Assembly: GCA_934717185.1 (NCBI GenBank)
Contig: CAKUYQ010000002.1
Span: 92,247-156,246, forward strand
From: an uncultured Bacteroidales bacterium
Lineage (GTDB): Bacteria > Bacteroidota > Bacteroidia > Bacteroidales > UBA932
DNA: 64,000 nt
Direction of reading: 5' to 3'
The position numbers and the translations under genes are program-made. Shown here piece after piece: positions 53,970 to 61,830 of this stretch; within the stretch, counting starts at the first letter, position 1; every line of letters starts with the position of its first letter. Below the pieces are notes generated by a model. That model saw nothing but the letters and a program-made list of their open reading frames with translations, was not told where the DNA came from and did no database searches.

Positions 53970-55213
53970 TTTATATAGACGGTGCATTTGTATTGGATCC
54001 TCATCATCCTTTTGAAGAGAATGCTCTCAAAGCCGAATCTTTCCTTAAAGACATTAAGATTATGAGAGTTGTAAGCATTGCTACCAAGGGACACGAAGAT
54101 GTAGTGGATGGGGGGCAATTGGATGAGGTTGTTGTAACAGCAGAAAGGCCCAAAAAGGATGACGACAAAGAGGAAGAGCAGGAGAGTGACGATGACGTAG
54201 ATAAAAGAACAGAAAGAGAGGAGGAGAACAGAGGAAAGACAGACCCGGGAGGTGGAGGTGGTGGTGGCTCAAGCCATGGAAATGGTGAAACCTCCAACAC
54301 AGAGGATAACGAAAACCTATTAGATAATGAAGAAGAGGAGGAGGAAGAACCACAAGATCTGTACACCGTTACCATAGCAGAGCCTGTTGGGGGAAGTGCA
54401 ACAGGTGGAGGCGGATACAAAAAAGGAAGTACTGCCACTATTTCGGCCATACCTGATGAGGGATATGTATTTGCAGGCTGGAGCGGAGACTATTCCGGAT
54501 TGGACAATCCGGCAACATTCACCGTGGAGGATGACATGACCATATATGCCAAATTCTATGAAGAAAGTTCTGAATGTGGCAGATTAGTAAAAAATTTAGA
54601 GAGTCTTCCATATCTGATGAGATGTAGAGAAAAGATAGGAAGCGGTACCGGTCTCACTGAATTTGGATACATCAAAACATCAACCTCTATTGAAGAAATA
54701 GAGGGACGCAATAATGCCATAACACTAAATGATCTCCCTAATACATTGGAATTGGCACATACCCACATTGATGTGATATATCCGTCAATTGGAGACTTAA
54801 GAAGCATTTACAGACGTTATTATAAAGGGTGTATATCTGATTATGAGAATTTTAAATACATTATCGTTTCCCCTGAATATTTTGTCGTTATAAAAATTGA
54901 GGACACCAATAGAATGGATGTTTTAATTAGAGACTCTTTAATCATTAAAAAGGTTATTACTGACGACAACAAATATAGTTACGAATTTTCAAAAGAAATT
55001 GAAAAAAATTACGATAGATTCATCCCCATACAGTCAAACAGTGTAGAAGGACACTTTAGTAATTTTATGGATTTCTTTGAGTATCTCAACCCCGGATTGT
55101 CCATATCTGTTTACAAAACAGATACAGAGTCCGGAGAAATGACTTATAAGAAAGTTAGCAATCGCGAAGATTTTAGCAATTTATTAAACAGAGTAGGCAT
55201 TTGTAATAATTAA
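53366..55213 (+). CDS. effector-like lipoprotein with EVVVTA linker, InlB-like repeat and JAMM-like motif (locus B)
   Basis: A 615-residue lipoprotein (signal IVSIVLACCTKKD). Residues 30-245 are an unrecognised domain. LDEVVVTAERP at 252-262, a linker frequent before toxin domains in Bacteroidota, is followed by an acidic and Gly-rich low-complexity stretch. An InlB/Bacterial-repeat unit lies at about 333-397 (GYVFAGWSGDYSGLDNPATF). The C-terminal domain (about 400-615) contains H465-T-H467...S474-I-G-D477, an HxH-x6-SxxD pattern like the JAMM metallopeptidase motif (normally x7). The locus A copy lacks this core. I infer an exported effector or toxin; activity is unproven. Confidence 0.68.
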   Translation: MKAIRIKQRALLLATAIVSIVLACCTKKDMDIPPLPADSAGDAGRLTIMQSKLFFENFTAKRNAKTKAADKYLNRLVVGNFVPNWDNAVASNDGIIGSVDVPIESQMKYVALRQYREDNITFVSRTSLYQKLIFVKNDTLNSIFPYLLSLIPDKDFDDNHQGEDIAGNFINLGDKGGFSGLAIYTTPYTGYLIRASRFENGIYIDGAFVLDPHHPFEENALKAESFLKDIKIMRVVSIATKGHEDVVDGGQLDEVVVTAERPKKDDDKEEEQESDDDVDKRTEREEENRGKTDPGGGGGGGSSHGNGETSNTEDNENLLDNEEEEEEEPQDLYTVTIAEPVGGSATGGGGYKKGSTATISAIPDEGYVFAGWSGDYSGLDNPATFTVEDDMTIYAKFYEESSECGRLVKNLESLPYLMRCREKIGSGTGLTEFGYIKTSTSIEEIEGRNNAITLNDLPNTLELAHTHIDVIYPSIGDLRSIYRRYYKGCISDYENFKYIIVSPEYFVVIKIEDTNRMDVLIRDSLIIKKVITDDNKYSYEFSKEIEKNYDRFIPIQSNSVEGHFSNFMDFFEYLNPGLSISVYKTDTESGEMTYKKVSNREDFSNLLNRVGICNN

Positions 55214-55225
55214 AACACTTCTATT

Positions 55226-55753
55226 ATGAGAAAAATTAAATATATATTTTTAACAGTTATAACATTAATCATTTGTATCTCTACAAGAGGTCAGTATAAA
55301 CATGTTCCAAACTTTGATTTTTATATTGGAACATGGATATATGAATCCTCAAACGAACAATTTATACTTAAAACAAAATTATATTCTTATGTATTTAATA
55401 ATGAAAGGGATTATGTTGTTTTGGGTGCATATAAATACATTAAAAACGGTAAAATTGTTTATGATTTCTTAGATGAATTGGATGGCATGACAATGAAAAA
55501 CAGACCAAGAATAATTTTTTACAATCTCTACGATTTACCAAATAATCAAGAACACCAAGAATTACGTATTCAATACAGTGATCCTAAAACATATCAGCGT
55601 AACAGTACAAAAAAATCACGTCTTTCAATTATCTCAAAGGATCCGGACAAACTTAAATGGCATCTTGTTGTTGAAGACTGGGAACCGTATCCGGAATGTC
55701 CGTTAGAATTTACTATTCCATACGACATGCTCCTCACCAAAGTAGAGGAGTAA
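55226..55753 (+). CDS. small exported protein, DUF6705-like, second copy (locus B)
   Basis: A 175-residue near-duplicate of the protein at 52396, again with signal peptide and the FYIGTWIYESSNEQFILK opening. It starts 12 bp after the lipoprotein stop, so the two are probably co-transcribed, the same order as in locus A. This position is what one would expect of a cognate immunity or chaperone gene. Confidence 0.65.
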   Translation: MRKIKYIFLTVITLIICISTRGQYKHVPNFDFYIGTWIYESSNEQFILKTKLYSYVFNNERDYVVLGAYKYIKNGKIVYDFLDELDGMTMKNRPRIIFYNLYDLPNNQEHQELRIQYSDPKTYQRNSTKKSRLSIISKDPDKLKWHLVVEDWEPYPECPLEFTIPYDMLLTKVEE

Positions 55754-55769
55754 TACCTCCGGCCTATAG

Positions 55770-55875
55770 AGTTTATTGGCGTTAGCGTTAGCTTTAGCTT
55801 TAGCGTTGGCTTTTAGGGTAAAGAATGTAGAAAAATAAAGAGTGTATGGAGGGTAGGCCAAAGCCAATAAGAATG
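55770..55875. repeat. low-complexity tract
   Basis: GGCGTTAGCGTTAGC, GCTTTAGCTTTAGCGTTGGC and AGAGTGTATGGAGGGTAGGC, the same compound family as at 53080. Confidence 0.65.
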
Positions 55876-55896
55876 TAATTTAATAAAGTTTTAACA

Positions 55897-56841
55897 ATGA
55901 GAAACACAAGAATAATTTTAACAGCAATACTTGCCTTTGCAAGCATTCAACTTAATGCACAACAGGCAAAAGAGGGAGATATTTTTAATATAAAAAAATT
56001 TACAGCCCACGATAAACACTACTTTATTGATTTGATACTCAATGATTCTGTATCTACAATCGGAATTATTTCCAGTATCGACACCTTTGTTATAGCAAAA
56101 GATTTTTACTTAAAACATATAAACTCATTTAACATGGAGATAAATCCATCTCCAAATCAGTTAGATTCTTTAAGAGCAGGTTACATAAAAAATTATTACT
56201 CAAAAGGCAAAATAAAACTTGGAGCCAATACGTACTATCACGGCCCCATAGTAATTGCAAAGAAAATTCTTTTTAATTCCAACCTTGTCTTTCCTCTGTC
56301 AAGGATATATAATGCAAAAGACAGCAGCAGGATTATACATATAAATTTTCCTAAAAAGAAACTCCAAACTCTTTCACGTAAAGACTTGGAAGAAACGTCG
56401 TTACGCAAATTTAAGAAATATCCTATGCTGCACGGCCCTAAAGAACACAACTACTCAATTGAAACCACTTTCTATGTTGCCAATAAGATTGGATTTGAAA
56501 AGAACATGACGGGCAGATTCGGCTTTAACATAGCTTATAGTGGAACAGTAGTGCTGAATACAAAACGGAAAAAGGTCTTTGACTTTGTATACGCCACCCT
56601 GCCATGCTTTGATATGGTTGATTTTTCCAATGAGAAGAAAGGTCTAAGGTATTTTGGCTTTCTGCCGTACAAAGCGGGAATTTGCGATGTAGAGCTTGGA
56701 CAAATAACCATAGGCACGTTAGAAACCGACAAACAGGATATTTGCAGTAATGAATTTGACGGTGTTATAGGAACCAGATTCTTAGGGTATTACGATTGTA
56801 TTTTTGATTTTGACAAATTAGACTTTTACATAAACAACTAA
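55897..56841 (+). CDS. exported degenerate aspartic-protease-like protein (locus B)
   Basis: A 314-residue protein with signal peptide (LTAILAFASIQLNAQ). Its ending DGVIGTRFLGYYDCIFDFDK is close to the final hairpin of clan AA aspartic proteases. The usual DTG(A/S) is not present: the corresponding N-terminal segment reads LNDSVSTIGIISSIDTFVIA. It is paralogous to 15365-16303 and third in the same gene order. It may bind rather than cut proteins. The stop codon is the first part of a MITE-like element. Confidence 0.6.
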   Translation: MRNTRIILTAILAFASIQLNAQQAKEGDIFNIKKFTAHDKHYFIDLILNDSVSTIGIISSIDTFVIAKDFYLKHINSFNMEINPSPNQLDSLRAGYIKNYYSKGKIKLGANTYYHGPIVIAKKILFNSNLVFPLSRIYNAKDSSRIIHINFPKKKLQTLSRKDLEETSLRKFKKYPMLHGPKEHNYSIETTFYVANKIGFEKNMTGRFGFNIAYSGTVVLNTKRKKVFDFVYATLPCFDMVDFSNEKKGLRYFGFLPYKAGICDVELGQITIGTLETDKQDICSNEFDGVIGTRFLGYYDCIFDFDKLDFYINN

Positions 56842-57001
56842 GTAATCTTAAAAAAATAACTTGGTAATCTTTAATTGTCTTTTCGGTCTATATGTCTTTT
56901 CTCATCAGTCATGTGCCACCGGCACACTCCATCTTCAAAAAGACATCTATCCTCAAAAATACTGCTAAATCTTTACCAACTTATTTTTTAACGATTACTA
57001 A
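56841..57001 (-). repeat. MITE-like element, long form, copy 4, inverted
   Basis: Reads AGTAATCTTAAAAAAATAAC at the left and TTATTTTTTAACGATTACTAA at the right (given here in parts), the reverse of copy 2. It includes the GTGCCACCGGCAC palindrome. Confidence 0.8.
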
Positions 57002-57067
57002 AGAGGCAGACTTCTATAGGCTGTTTTGTTTTTTTAGCTAATTTTGTCGGGAAGAAAAGGAGAAAAA

Positions 57068-57655
57068 ATGTACGATTATATAACAGGCACAATAGCGGAA
57101 ATATCGCCTGCCGAGGCAATTATAGATAACAACGGAATCGGCTACTCGTTGCAGATTTCGCTGCAGACATATTCGGAGATCCATCAGCAGAAGCAGACAA
57201 AACTCTATATCTACAATCATGTAAGAGAGGACACACACCTTTGGTTTGGATTCGCCACAAAAGATGAACGCACTGTGTTTCTGCAACTTATAAGCGTATC
57301 GGGGATTGGTCCCAACAGCGCACGTGTTATGCTTTCATCGCTAAGTGCCAACGAGATACGCACGGCAATCATTCAGGGCGACGTTAACAAGATTAAGAGC
57401 GTTAAGGGAATAGGGCTAAAAACCGCGCAAAAGGTTATTATTGAGCTGAAAGACAAGATTGGCAAGACTGCAGGGGCAGATAATATTCCGTCTTTGCTTC
57501 CCGACAACAACTCTAACAGAGAGGAGGCGCTCTCTGCTCTTGTCATGCTTGGATTCCAGAAGGCAGCAGCAGAAAAAGCTCTCTCATCTGTGCTTAAAAA
57601 GACACCGGAGTTGTCCTTGGAGGAGCTTATAAAGGCATCGCTTAAGATCCTATAA
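57068..57655 (+). CDS. ruvA: Holliday junction branch migration protein RuvA
   Basis: A protein of about 195 residues from the ATG at 57068 (MYDYITGTIAEISPAEAII); a TTG 24 bp upstream is part of the 11-mer and is an unlikely start. Domain I OB-fold (GIGYSLQISL), two helix-hairpin-helix motifs (LISVSGIGPNSARVML, IKSVKGIGLKTAQKVIIELK) and domain III (EEALSALVMLGFQKAAAEKA) are all present. It holds the four-way junction for RuvB. Confidence 0.96.
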   Translation: MYDYITGTIAEISPAEAIIDNNGIGYSLQISLQTYSEIHQQKQTKLYIYNHVREDTHLWFGFATKDERTVFLQLISVSGIGPNSARVMLSSLSANEIRTAIIQGDVNKIKSVKGIGLKTAQKVIIELKDKIGKTAGADNIPSLLPDNNSNREEALSALVMLGFQKAAAEKALSSVLKKTPELSLEELIKASLKIL

Positions 57656-57708
57656 TGTGAATTTTAATAAAAGTGGAAGCTTGTTGGTCGTAAAGAGGAA
57701 ACAGGTTA

Positions 57709-57754
57709 GTAAGCGTTAAAAATAACTTAATAATCTTTTTAAGAGTTTTTAACG
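57709..57754. repeat. partial MITE-like end, possible hairpin
   Basis: GTAAGCGTTAAAAATAACTTA resembles the left end of the MITE-like family (listed in part), and GTTTTTAACG closes it as an inverted repeat. Probably a solo or deleted copy. Confidence 0.5.
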
Positions 57755-57817
57755 TTTGTTGTATGTTTTTTATATTTTTGTACAAAATTTTGATATTATT
57801 AATTAACAAATAATAAG

Positions 57818-58195
57818 ATGAACACACCTAATAATCTAAAGTATTCAAAAGACCACGAGTGGGTTAAAGTAGACGGCAACATTGCAACTGTTGGTATTAC
57901 AGATTTTGCACAGAGCCAGTTGGGAGATATTGTATTTGTAGACATTCAGACAGAGGGTGAGGAACTTGAAGCCGGTGAGTTGTTTGGCAACATTGAGGCT
58001 GTTAAGACCGTTGCAGACGCTCTTATGCCTGTATCAGGAAAAGTTATTGAGGTTAATGCAGACCTTGAGGGCGAACCTGAGGCTGTTAACTCAGATCCAT
58101 ACGGAAAAGGCTGGATGGTTAAAGTTGAGATGTCTAACCCTGCAGAAGTTGACGGTTTGTTAGACGCTGAGGCATACGCTGCAATCTGCAAATAA
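57818..58195 (+). CDS. gcvH: glycine cleavage system H protein
   Basis: A 125-residue lipoyl carrier that shuttles the aminomethyl group between the P and T proteins. [20 protein letters not shown] and the lipoyl-lysine site [19 protein letters not shown] are diagnostic. gcvP and gcvT are not in the window. Confidence 0.97.
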   Translation: MNTPNNLKYSKDHEWVKVDGNIATVGITDFAQSQLGDIVFVDIQTEGEELEAGELFGNIEAVKTVADALMPVSGKVIEVNADLEGEPEAVNSDPYGKGWMVKVEMSNPAEVDGLLDAEAYAAICK

Positions 58196-58216
58196 TAATC
58201 TACTTTAGTAAGATTA

Positions 58217-58255
58217 CGGGGGCAATACCAAGACGAAGGTTAGCCCCCGTTTTTA
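58217..58255 (+). terminator. terminator of gcvH
   Basis: CGGGGGC and GCCCCCG arms followed by TTTTTA, 22 bp after the stop. Confidence 0.88.
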
Positions 58256-58280
58256 TATATTCAACAAACAATCTTATACC

Positions 58281-59093
58281 ATGAATTTTAGGATTTATCT
58301 TGCAATTATTTCTACAATAATTTGTTTTTCTAGTTGTTCTCCCAAACATTATGTAAGTATAGTAGCTCATCGCGGGTATTGGGATTGTCCGCAAGGGGGC
58401 TATTCTCATAACTCTATTGCCTCTCTTAAAGCTGCCTGTGAGAAGGGTTTTTGGGGAGCGGAATTTGATGTTAATATGACTGCAGACGGAGTACTTCTTG
58501 TCTTTCACGACGATAAAATAGATGGCAAGATCATCAACTACACAAACAAGAAAGAGTTTGATTTCTACAGATTACCCAATAACGAAGCAATCCCTACATT
58601 GGACGAATATCTTACTGTTGCCAAGAGATATCCTAAAACAAAACTTGTATTTGAACTAAAAGAGCATCATTCAGATGAATTGGAGAACAGGGCTGTTTCA
58701 GGCTCCATAGAGGCCCTTAAAAGGCATAATCTTTTTCATCCAAACAGAGTAATTTTTATATCATTCAGCCTTTCTGAATGCCGTAAACTTGCAGAAGCTG
58801 CACCAGGTTTTACAGTTCAATATCTCGAAAAGGATCAAACAATAGATGTATTAAAACAGAATAAGGTTAATGGAATAGACCTTCAATTTAGGGCATTTCT
58901 CAATAGACCTTCATGGATAAAAGAGGCAAGGAATAATAATTTTAGCATAAACGCATGGACCGTTAACAAAGAGGAGGATATTAAAGCTGTTCTCAATTTA
59001 GATATAGATCAAATAACCACCAATGCTCCGGAATTGGTTAGAAGTATAATAAAACAATCTAAAACCCTTAAGGAGAGAAAGGCTACAAAATAG
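58281..59093 (+). CDS. glycerophosphodiester phosphodiesterase, lipoprotein
   Basis: A 270-residue GDPD-type enzyme, releasing sn-glycerol 3-phosphate from glycerophosphodiesters. It has a lipoprotein signal (ISTIICFSSCSPK). SIVAHRGYWDCPQGGYSHNS contains the catalytic first histidine. GAEFDVNMTADGVLLVFHDD carries the Glu/Asp metal ligands and second histidine, and INAWTVNKEEDI the conserved tryptophan motif. It lies between gcvH and the convergent mnmG. Confidence 0.92.
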   Translation: MNFRIYLAIISTIICFSSCSPKHYVSIVAHRGYWDCPQGGYSHNSIASLKAACEKGFWGAEFDVNMTADGVLLVFHDDKIDGKIINYTNKKEFDFYRLPNNEAIPTLDEYLTVAKRYPKTKLVFELKEHHSDELENRAVSGSIEALKRHNLFHPNRVIFISFSLSECRKLAEAAPGFTVQYLEKDQTIDVLKQNKVNGIDLQFRAFLNRPSWIKEARNNNFSINAWTVNKEEDIKAVLNLDIDQITTNAPELVRSIIKQSKTLKERKATK

Positions 59094-59094
59094 C

Positions 59095-59180
59095 CATGTT
59101 TAGCCTTGGCATTGGCGTTGGCAATTTTTTAAGTAAAGAGAGTAGAGAAGGCTAAAGCCAAGGCCAAAGCTAAAGCCAAT
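59095..59180. repeat. low-complexity tract between GDPD gene and mnmG
   Basis: GGCATTGGCGTTGGC, a short purine run, and AAAGCCAAGGCCAAAGC. The two GCCAAN groups are inverted to each other, so it could act as a bidirectional terminator between convergent genes. Confidence 0.6.
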
Positions 59181-61153
59181 TATCTACCAAAATAAACTAA
59201 TAATATAGATATATCGGCAGGTGAAACACCTGGAATTCTCGAAGCCTGAGCTATTGTCTGCGGCTTTATCCTACTTAATTTTTGCCTACTCTCTATTGAT
59301 AGCGATTTAAGAGAATTATAATCAAAATTTGCAGGAATTTTAACATTCTCCAACCTTAGAATCTTATCTGCAATCCTTTTTTCACGTTCAATATACCCCT
59401 CATATTTAATGCCTATTTCCACACTCTCCAATATCTCATTTTTATAAAAATCATAGAAGTCATTCATAATATTATTACCCCTCGTCTCTACTACAGGCCT
59501 ATACGGGAGAAACATATAATCCTCTTTGTCGGCACTTGATTTTATCATATCCATTACCTGTGTTCCACGTGGAACATTAGTCACAAAATCCAAAAGCGAG
59601 ATCTGTGGACGTTGCAAAATATCATCTAATCTTCTACTTTGTGTTAGAGGAGAGGATCCTCTTGAAACAAGGTAATCATTAATCTCATCCGTCCTTACAG
59701 ATGTATTATTAAGATATTTTCTAATATTAGATGTTGTAGAATACTTTTTAATCATCACATCTAATCTATGTTCAGATGCCAGTCCAATATTATAGCTTAA
59801 CTCCGTTAAACGTAAATCAGCATTATCCTGTCTTAGTAATATTCGGTATTCAGCTCTTGAAGTAAACATTCTATATGGTTCGTCAACCCCCTTAGTAACC
59901 AAATCATCAATCAGAACACCTATATATGCTTGATCTCTGTTAAGCACTACAGGTTCTTTATCATTAACAAATCTATGAGCATTTATACCAGCCATCAATC
60001 CTTGTGCAGCTGCCTCCTCATATCCAGTAGTACCATTAACCTGTCCGGCAAAAAATAATCCTTTCACCAACTTAGATTCAAGAGAATGATTCAACTGAAC
60101 AGGTGGAAAATAATCATACTCCACAGCGTATGCAGGACGATATATCTCAACATTCTCCAATCCTTTTATCTGTTTAAGAGCATCTATCTGTGTCTGTATA
60201 GGCAAAGATGAAGAGAAGCCCTGTAAATAATACTCATTTGTATTCCACCCCTCAGGCTCCAGGAAAAGTTGGTGTTGAGTCTTTCCAGCAAAGGTCTTTA
60301 GCTTATCCTCTATACTTGGACAATATCTTGGACCCTTACCGTGAATAACTCCGGAAAAAAGAGGAGAGTCCTTAAACCCGGAACGAAGTATGTCATGCAC
60401 CTCCTCATTTGTATAGACCATATAACAACATAATTGCTGTTTAAATTTTTGAATCGGAGATAAAACATTAAGGAATGAGAATCTTTGCGGAGTACCATCT
60501 CCGGGTTGAACCAATAAATCCTTTAAGTTAACAGATCTTATATCTATCCTTGGTGGGGTACCGGTTTTCATCCTGTCTGACTGTATACCCAAAGAGTTAA
60601 GTTGCTCAGTAAGCGAATAAGCCGACGGCTCCCCCACTCTACCACCGTCTGTCTGTGATTTACCTATGAATAACTTCCCATTGAGAAACGTTCCTGCCGT
60701 AATAACTACCGAGCGAGCTGTAAATTTTGCACCTAAAAGCGTGCAAACTCCTTTAACTTGCTGATTTTCAACTATTAAAGAAGAAACAGCATCTTGCCAG
60801 ATATTTAAGTTTTTAGTATTTTCAAGAATATAACGCCAATTGAAGGAAAAATATACCCTGTCGCACTGCGCTCTTGGACTCCACATTGCAGGACCTTTAG
60901 ATCTATTGAGCATCCTAAACTGCAAAGTACTTGCATCCGTAACCAAACCTGTGTAGCCTCCCATAGCATCAATCTCTCTCACAATCTGCCCTTTTGCAAT
61001 ACCACCAATGGCAGGATTGCAAGACATCTGAGCAATCTTGTTCATATCCATTGTAATAAGGAGGGTCTTAGATCCCAAATTAGCAGCGGCAGCAGCAGCC
61101 TCACATCCTGCATGACCTGCACCAATAACAATTATATCGTATATTCTATCCAT
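59180..61153 (-). CDS. mnmG: tRNA uridine-5-carboxymethylaminomethyl synthase, FAD subunit
   Basis: An FAD protein of about 657 residues that with MnmE modifies the wobble uridine of certain tRNAs. I choose the ATG at 61153, which gives MDRIYDIIVIGAGHAGCEAA with the dinucleotide-binding fold at the N terminus. The upstream in-frame start would add 15 unrelated residues. Signatures are SCNPAIGGIAKGQIVREIDA, FAGQVNGTTGYEEAAAQG, and the C-terminal SRIPGVSPADISILLVYF. Confidence 0.96.
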   Translation of the reverse strand: MDRIYDIIVIGAGHAGCEAAAAAANLGSKTLLITMDMNKIAQMSCNPAIGGIAKGQIVREIDAMGGYTGLVTDASTLQFRMLNRSKGPAMWSPRAQCDRVYFSFNWRYILENTKNLNIWQDAVSSLIVENQQVKGVCTLLGAKFTARSVVITAGTFLNGKLFIGKSQTDGGRVGEPSAYSLTEQLNSLGIQSDRMKTGTPPRIDIRSVNLKDLLVQPGDGTPQRFSFLNVLSPIQKFKQQLCCYMVYTNEEVHDILRSGFKDSPLFSGVIHGKGPRYCPSIEDKLKTFAGKTQHQLFLEPEGWNTNEYYLQGFSSSLPIQTQIDALKQIKGLENVEIYRPAYAVEYDYFPPVQLNHSLESKLVKGLFFAGQVNGTTGYEEAAAQGLMAGINAHRFVNDKEPVVLNRDQAYIGVLIDDLVTKGVDEPYRMFTSRAEYRILLRQDNADLRLTELSYNIGLASEHRLDVMIKKYSTTSNIRKYLNNTSVRTDEINDYLVSRGSSPLTQSRRLDDILQRPQISLLDFVTNVPRGTQVMDMIKSSADKEDYMFLPYRPVVETRGNNIMNDFYDFYKNEILESVEIGIKYEGYIEREKRIADKILRLENVKIPANFDYNSLKSLSIESRQKLSRIKPQTIAQASRIPGVSPADISILLVYFGR

Positions 61154-61229
61154 AAACGGGGAATGTATATCATAAGTAAGAACCGACAATCTGTTCAACT
61201 ATAATTTTTTGTCGGGAAGAGAATTAAAA

Positions 61230-61661
61230 TTATTGCTTTAGTGAAATTTCATTAAGGAGCTCCAATGCTTCATCCTCCTTTTCTCTCATTATATGCTTTT
61301 GTTTATTAGAGTGATCATCAAACCCGCAAAGGTGAAGTACTCCATGAATAATCACTCTGTGAAGTTCATCCAAAAATTGCTGTCTATATTCAATTGCATT
61401 TGCCTTAACCGTATCTATACTTATATAAAGCTCCCCCTCTATAATATCATCTGCGCAATAATCAAAGGTAATTATATCAGTATAGTAGTTATGCCCCAAA
61501 AACTGTCTGTTTATCTCTAAAAGCTTCTCGTCTGAACAGAAGATAATATTAAGATCTCCAGTATCCATGCCATGTTTTAACGCTACCTGTTTAATCCAAC
61601 GCTTTAACAGCAACTTATTATTAATAGTAAGTTTAATATCGTTATTGAAAAACCTAATCAT
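61230..61661 (-). CDS. ybeY: YbeY endoribonuclease, rRNA maturation
   Basis: A 143-residue zinc enzyme with the H3xH5xH motif in VIIHGVLHLCGFDDHSNK. The FLGHNYYTDIITFDY segment precedes it. It works in 16S rRNA 3' end maturation. It lies 76 bp upstream of mnmG on the same strand; a copy of the 11-mer (61209) lies between them. Confidence 0.94.
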   Translation of the reverse strand: MIRFFNNDIKLTINNKLLLKRWIKQVALKHGMDTGDLNIIFCSDEKLLEINRQFLGHNYYTDIITFDYCADDIIEGELYISIDTVKANAIEYRQQFLDELHRVIIHGVLHLCGFDDHSNKQKHIMREKEDEALELLNEISLKQ

Positions 61662-61717
61662 TGTCTAAAATTATAGTTATTTTGTTAAATATTTAATTAC
61701 AATATATTTAAAATAGT

Positions 61718-61725
61718 TACCTTTG
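61718..61725 (+). promoter_or_regulatory. putative -7 box of mdh
   Basis: TACCTTTG about 105 bp before the mdh ATG. No convincing -33 element at the usual spacing. Confidence 0.4.
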
Positions 61726-61830
61726 CCACGAGTTGTTGGTTGTAACCGTAGTGTTGACACACAACATTTTCGGGTACAAAGCTACAACTTAGAGAGAATA
61801 AAATAAAACCTTATTAAATAAAAATAAATT

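Larger units (their letters stand above)
1943..61219. repeat. dispersed 11-mer TTGTCGGGAAG, 19 exact copies
   Basis: Plus orientation starts: 1943, 7394, 21262, 28936, 32185, 41372, 42654, 49157, 57044, 61209. Reverse (CTTCCCGACAA): 5574, 13244, 21238, 27477, 29125, 36032, 44108, 47567, 57497. One-mismatch forms lie at 6022, 17836, 37396, 47686, 53189, 53595 and 53816. Nine exact copies are intergenic and ten are in genes in various reading frames (encoding LPD(N/K), IVGK, LSGS, SRQ). The base before is often T or A and the bases after often AA or CA. This entry spans the first to last copy; the intervening DNA is not part of it. Confidence 0.9.

Noticed and set aside
1943..61219. 11-mer as a KOPS- or Chi-type polar motif
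   Set aside because: Orientations are nearly balanced along one 64-kb stretch, unlike polar chromosome motifs.
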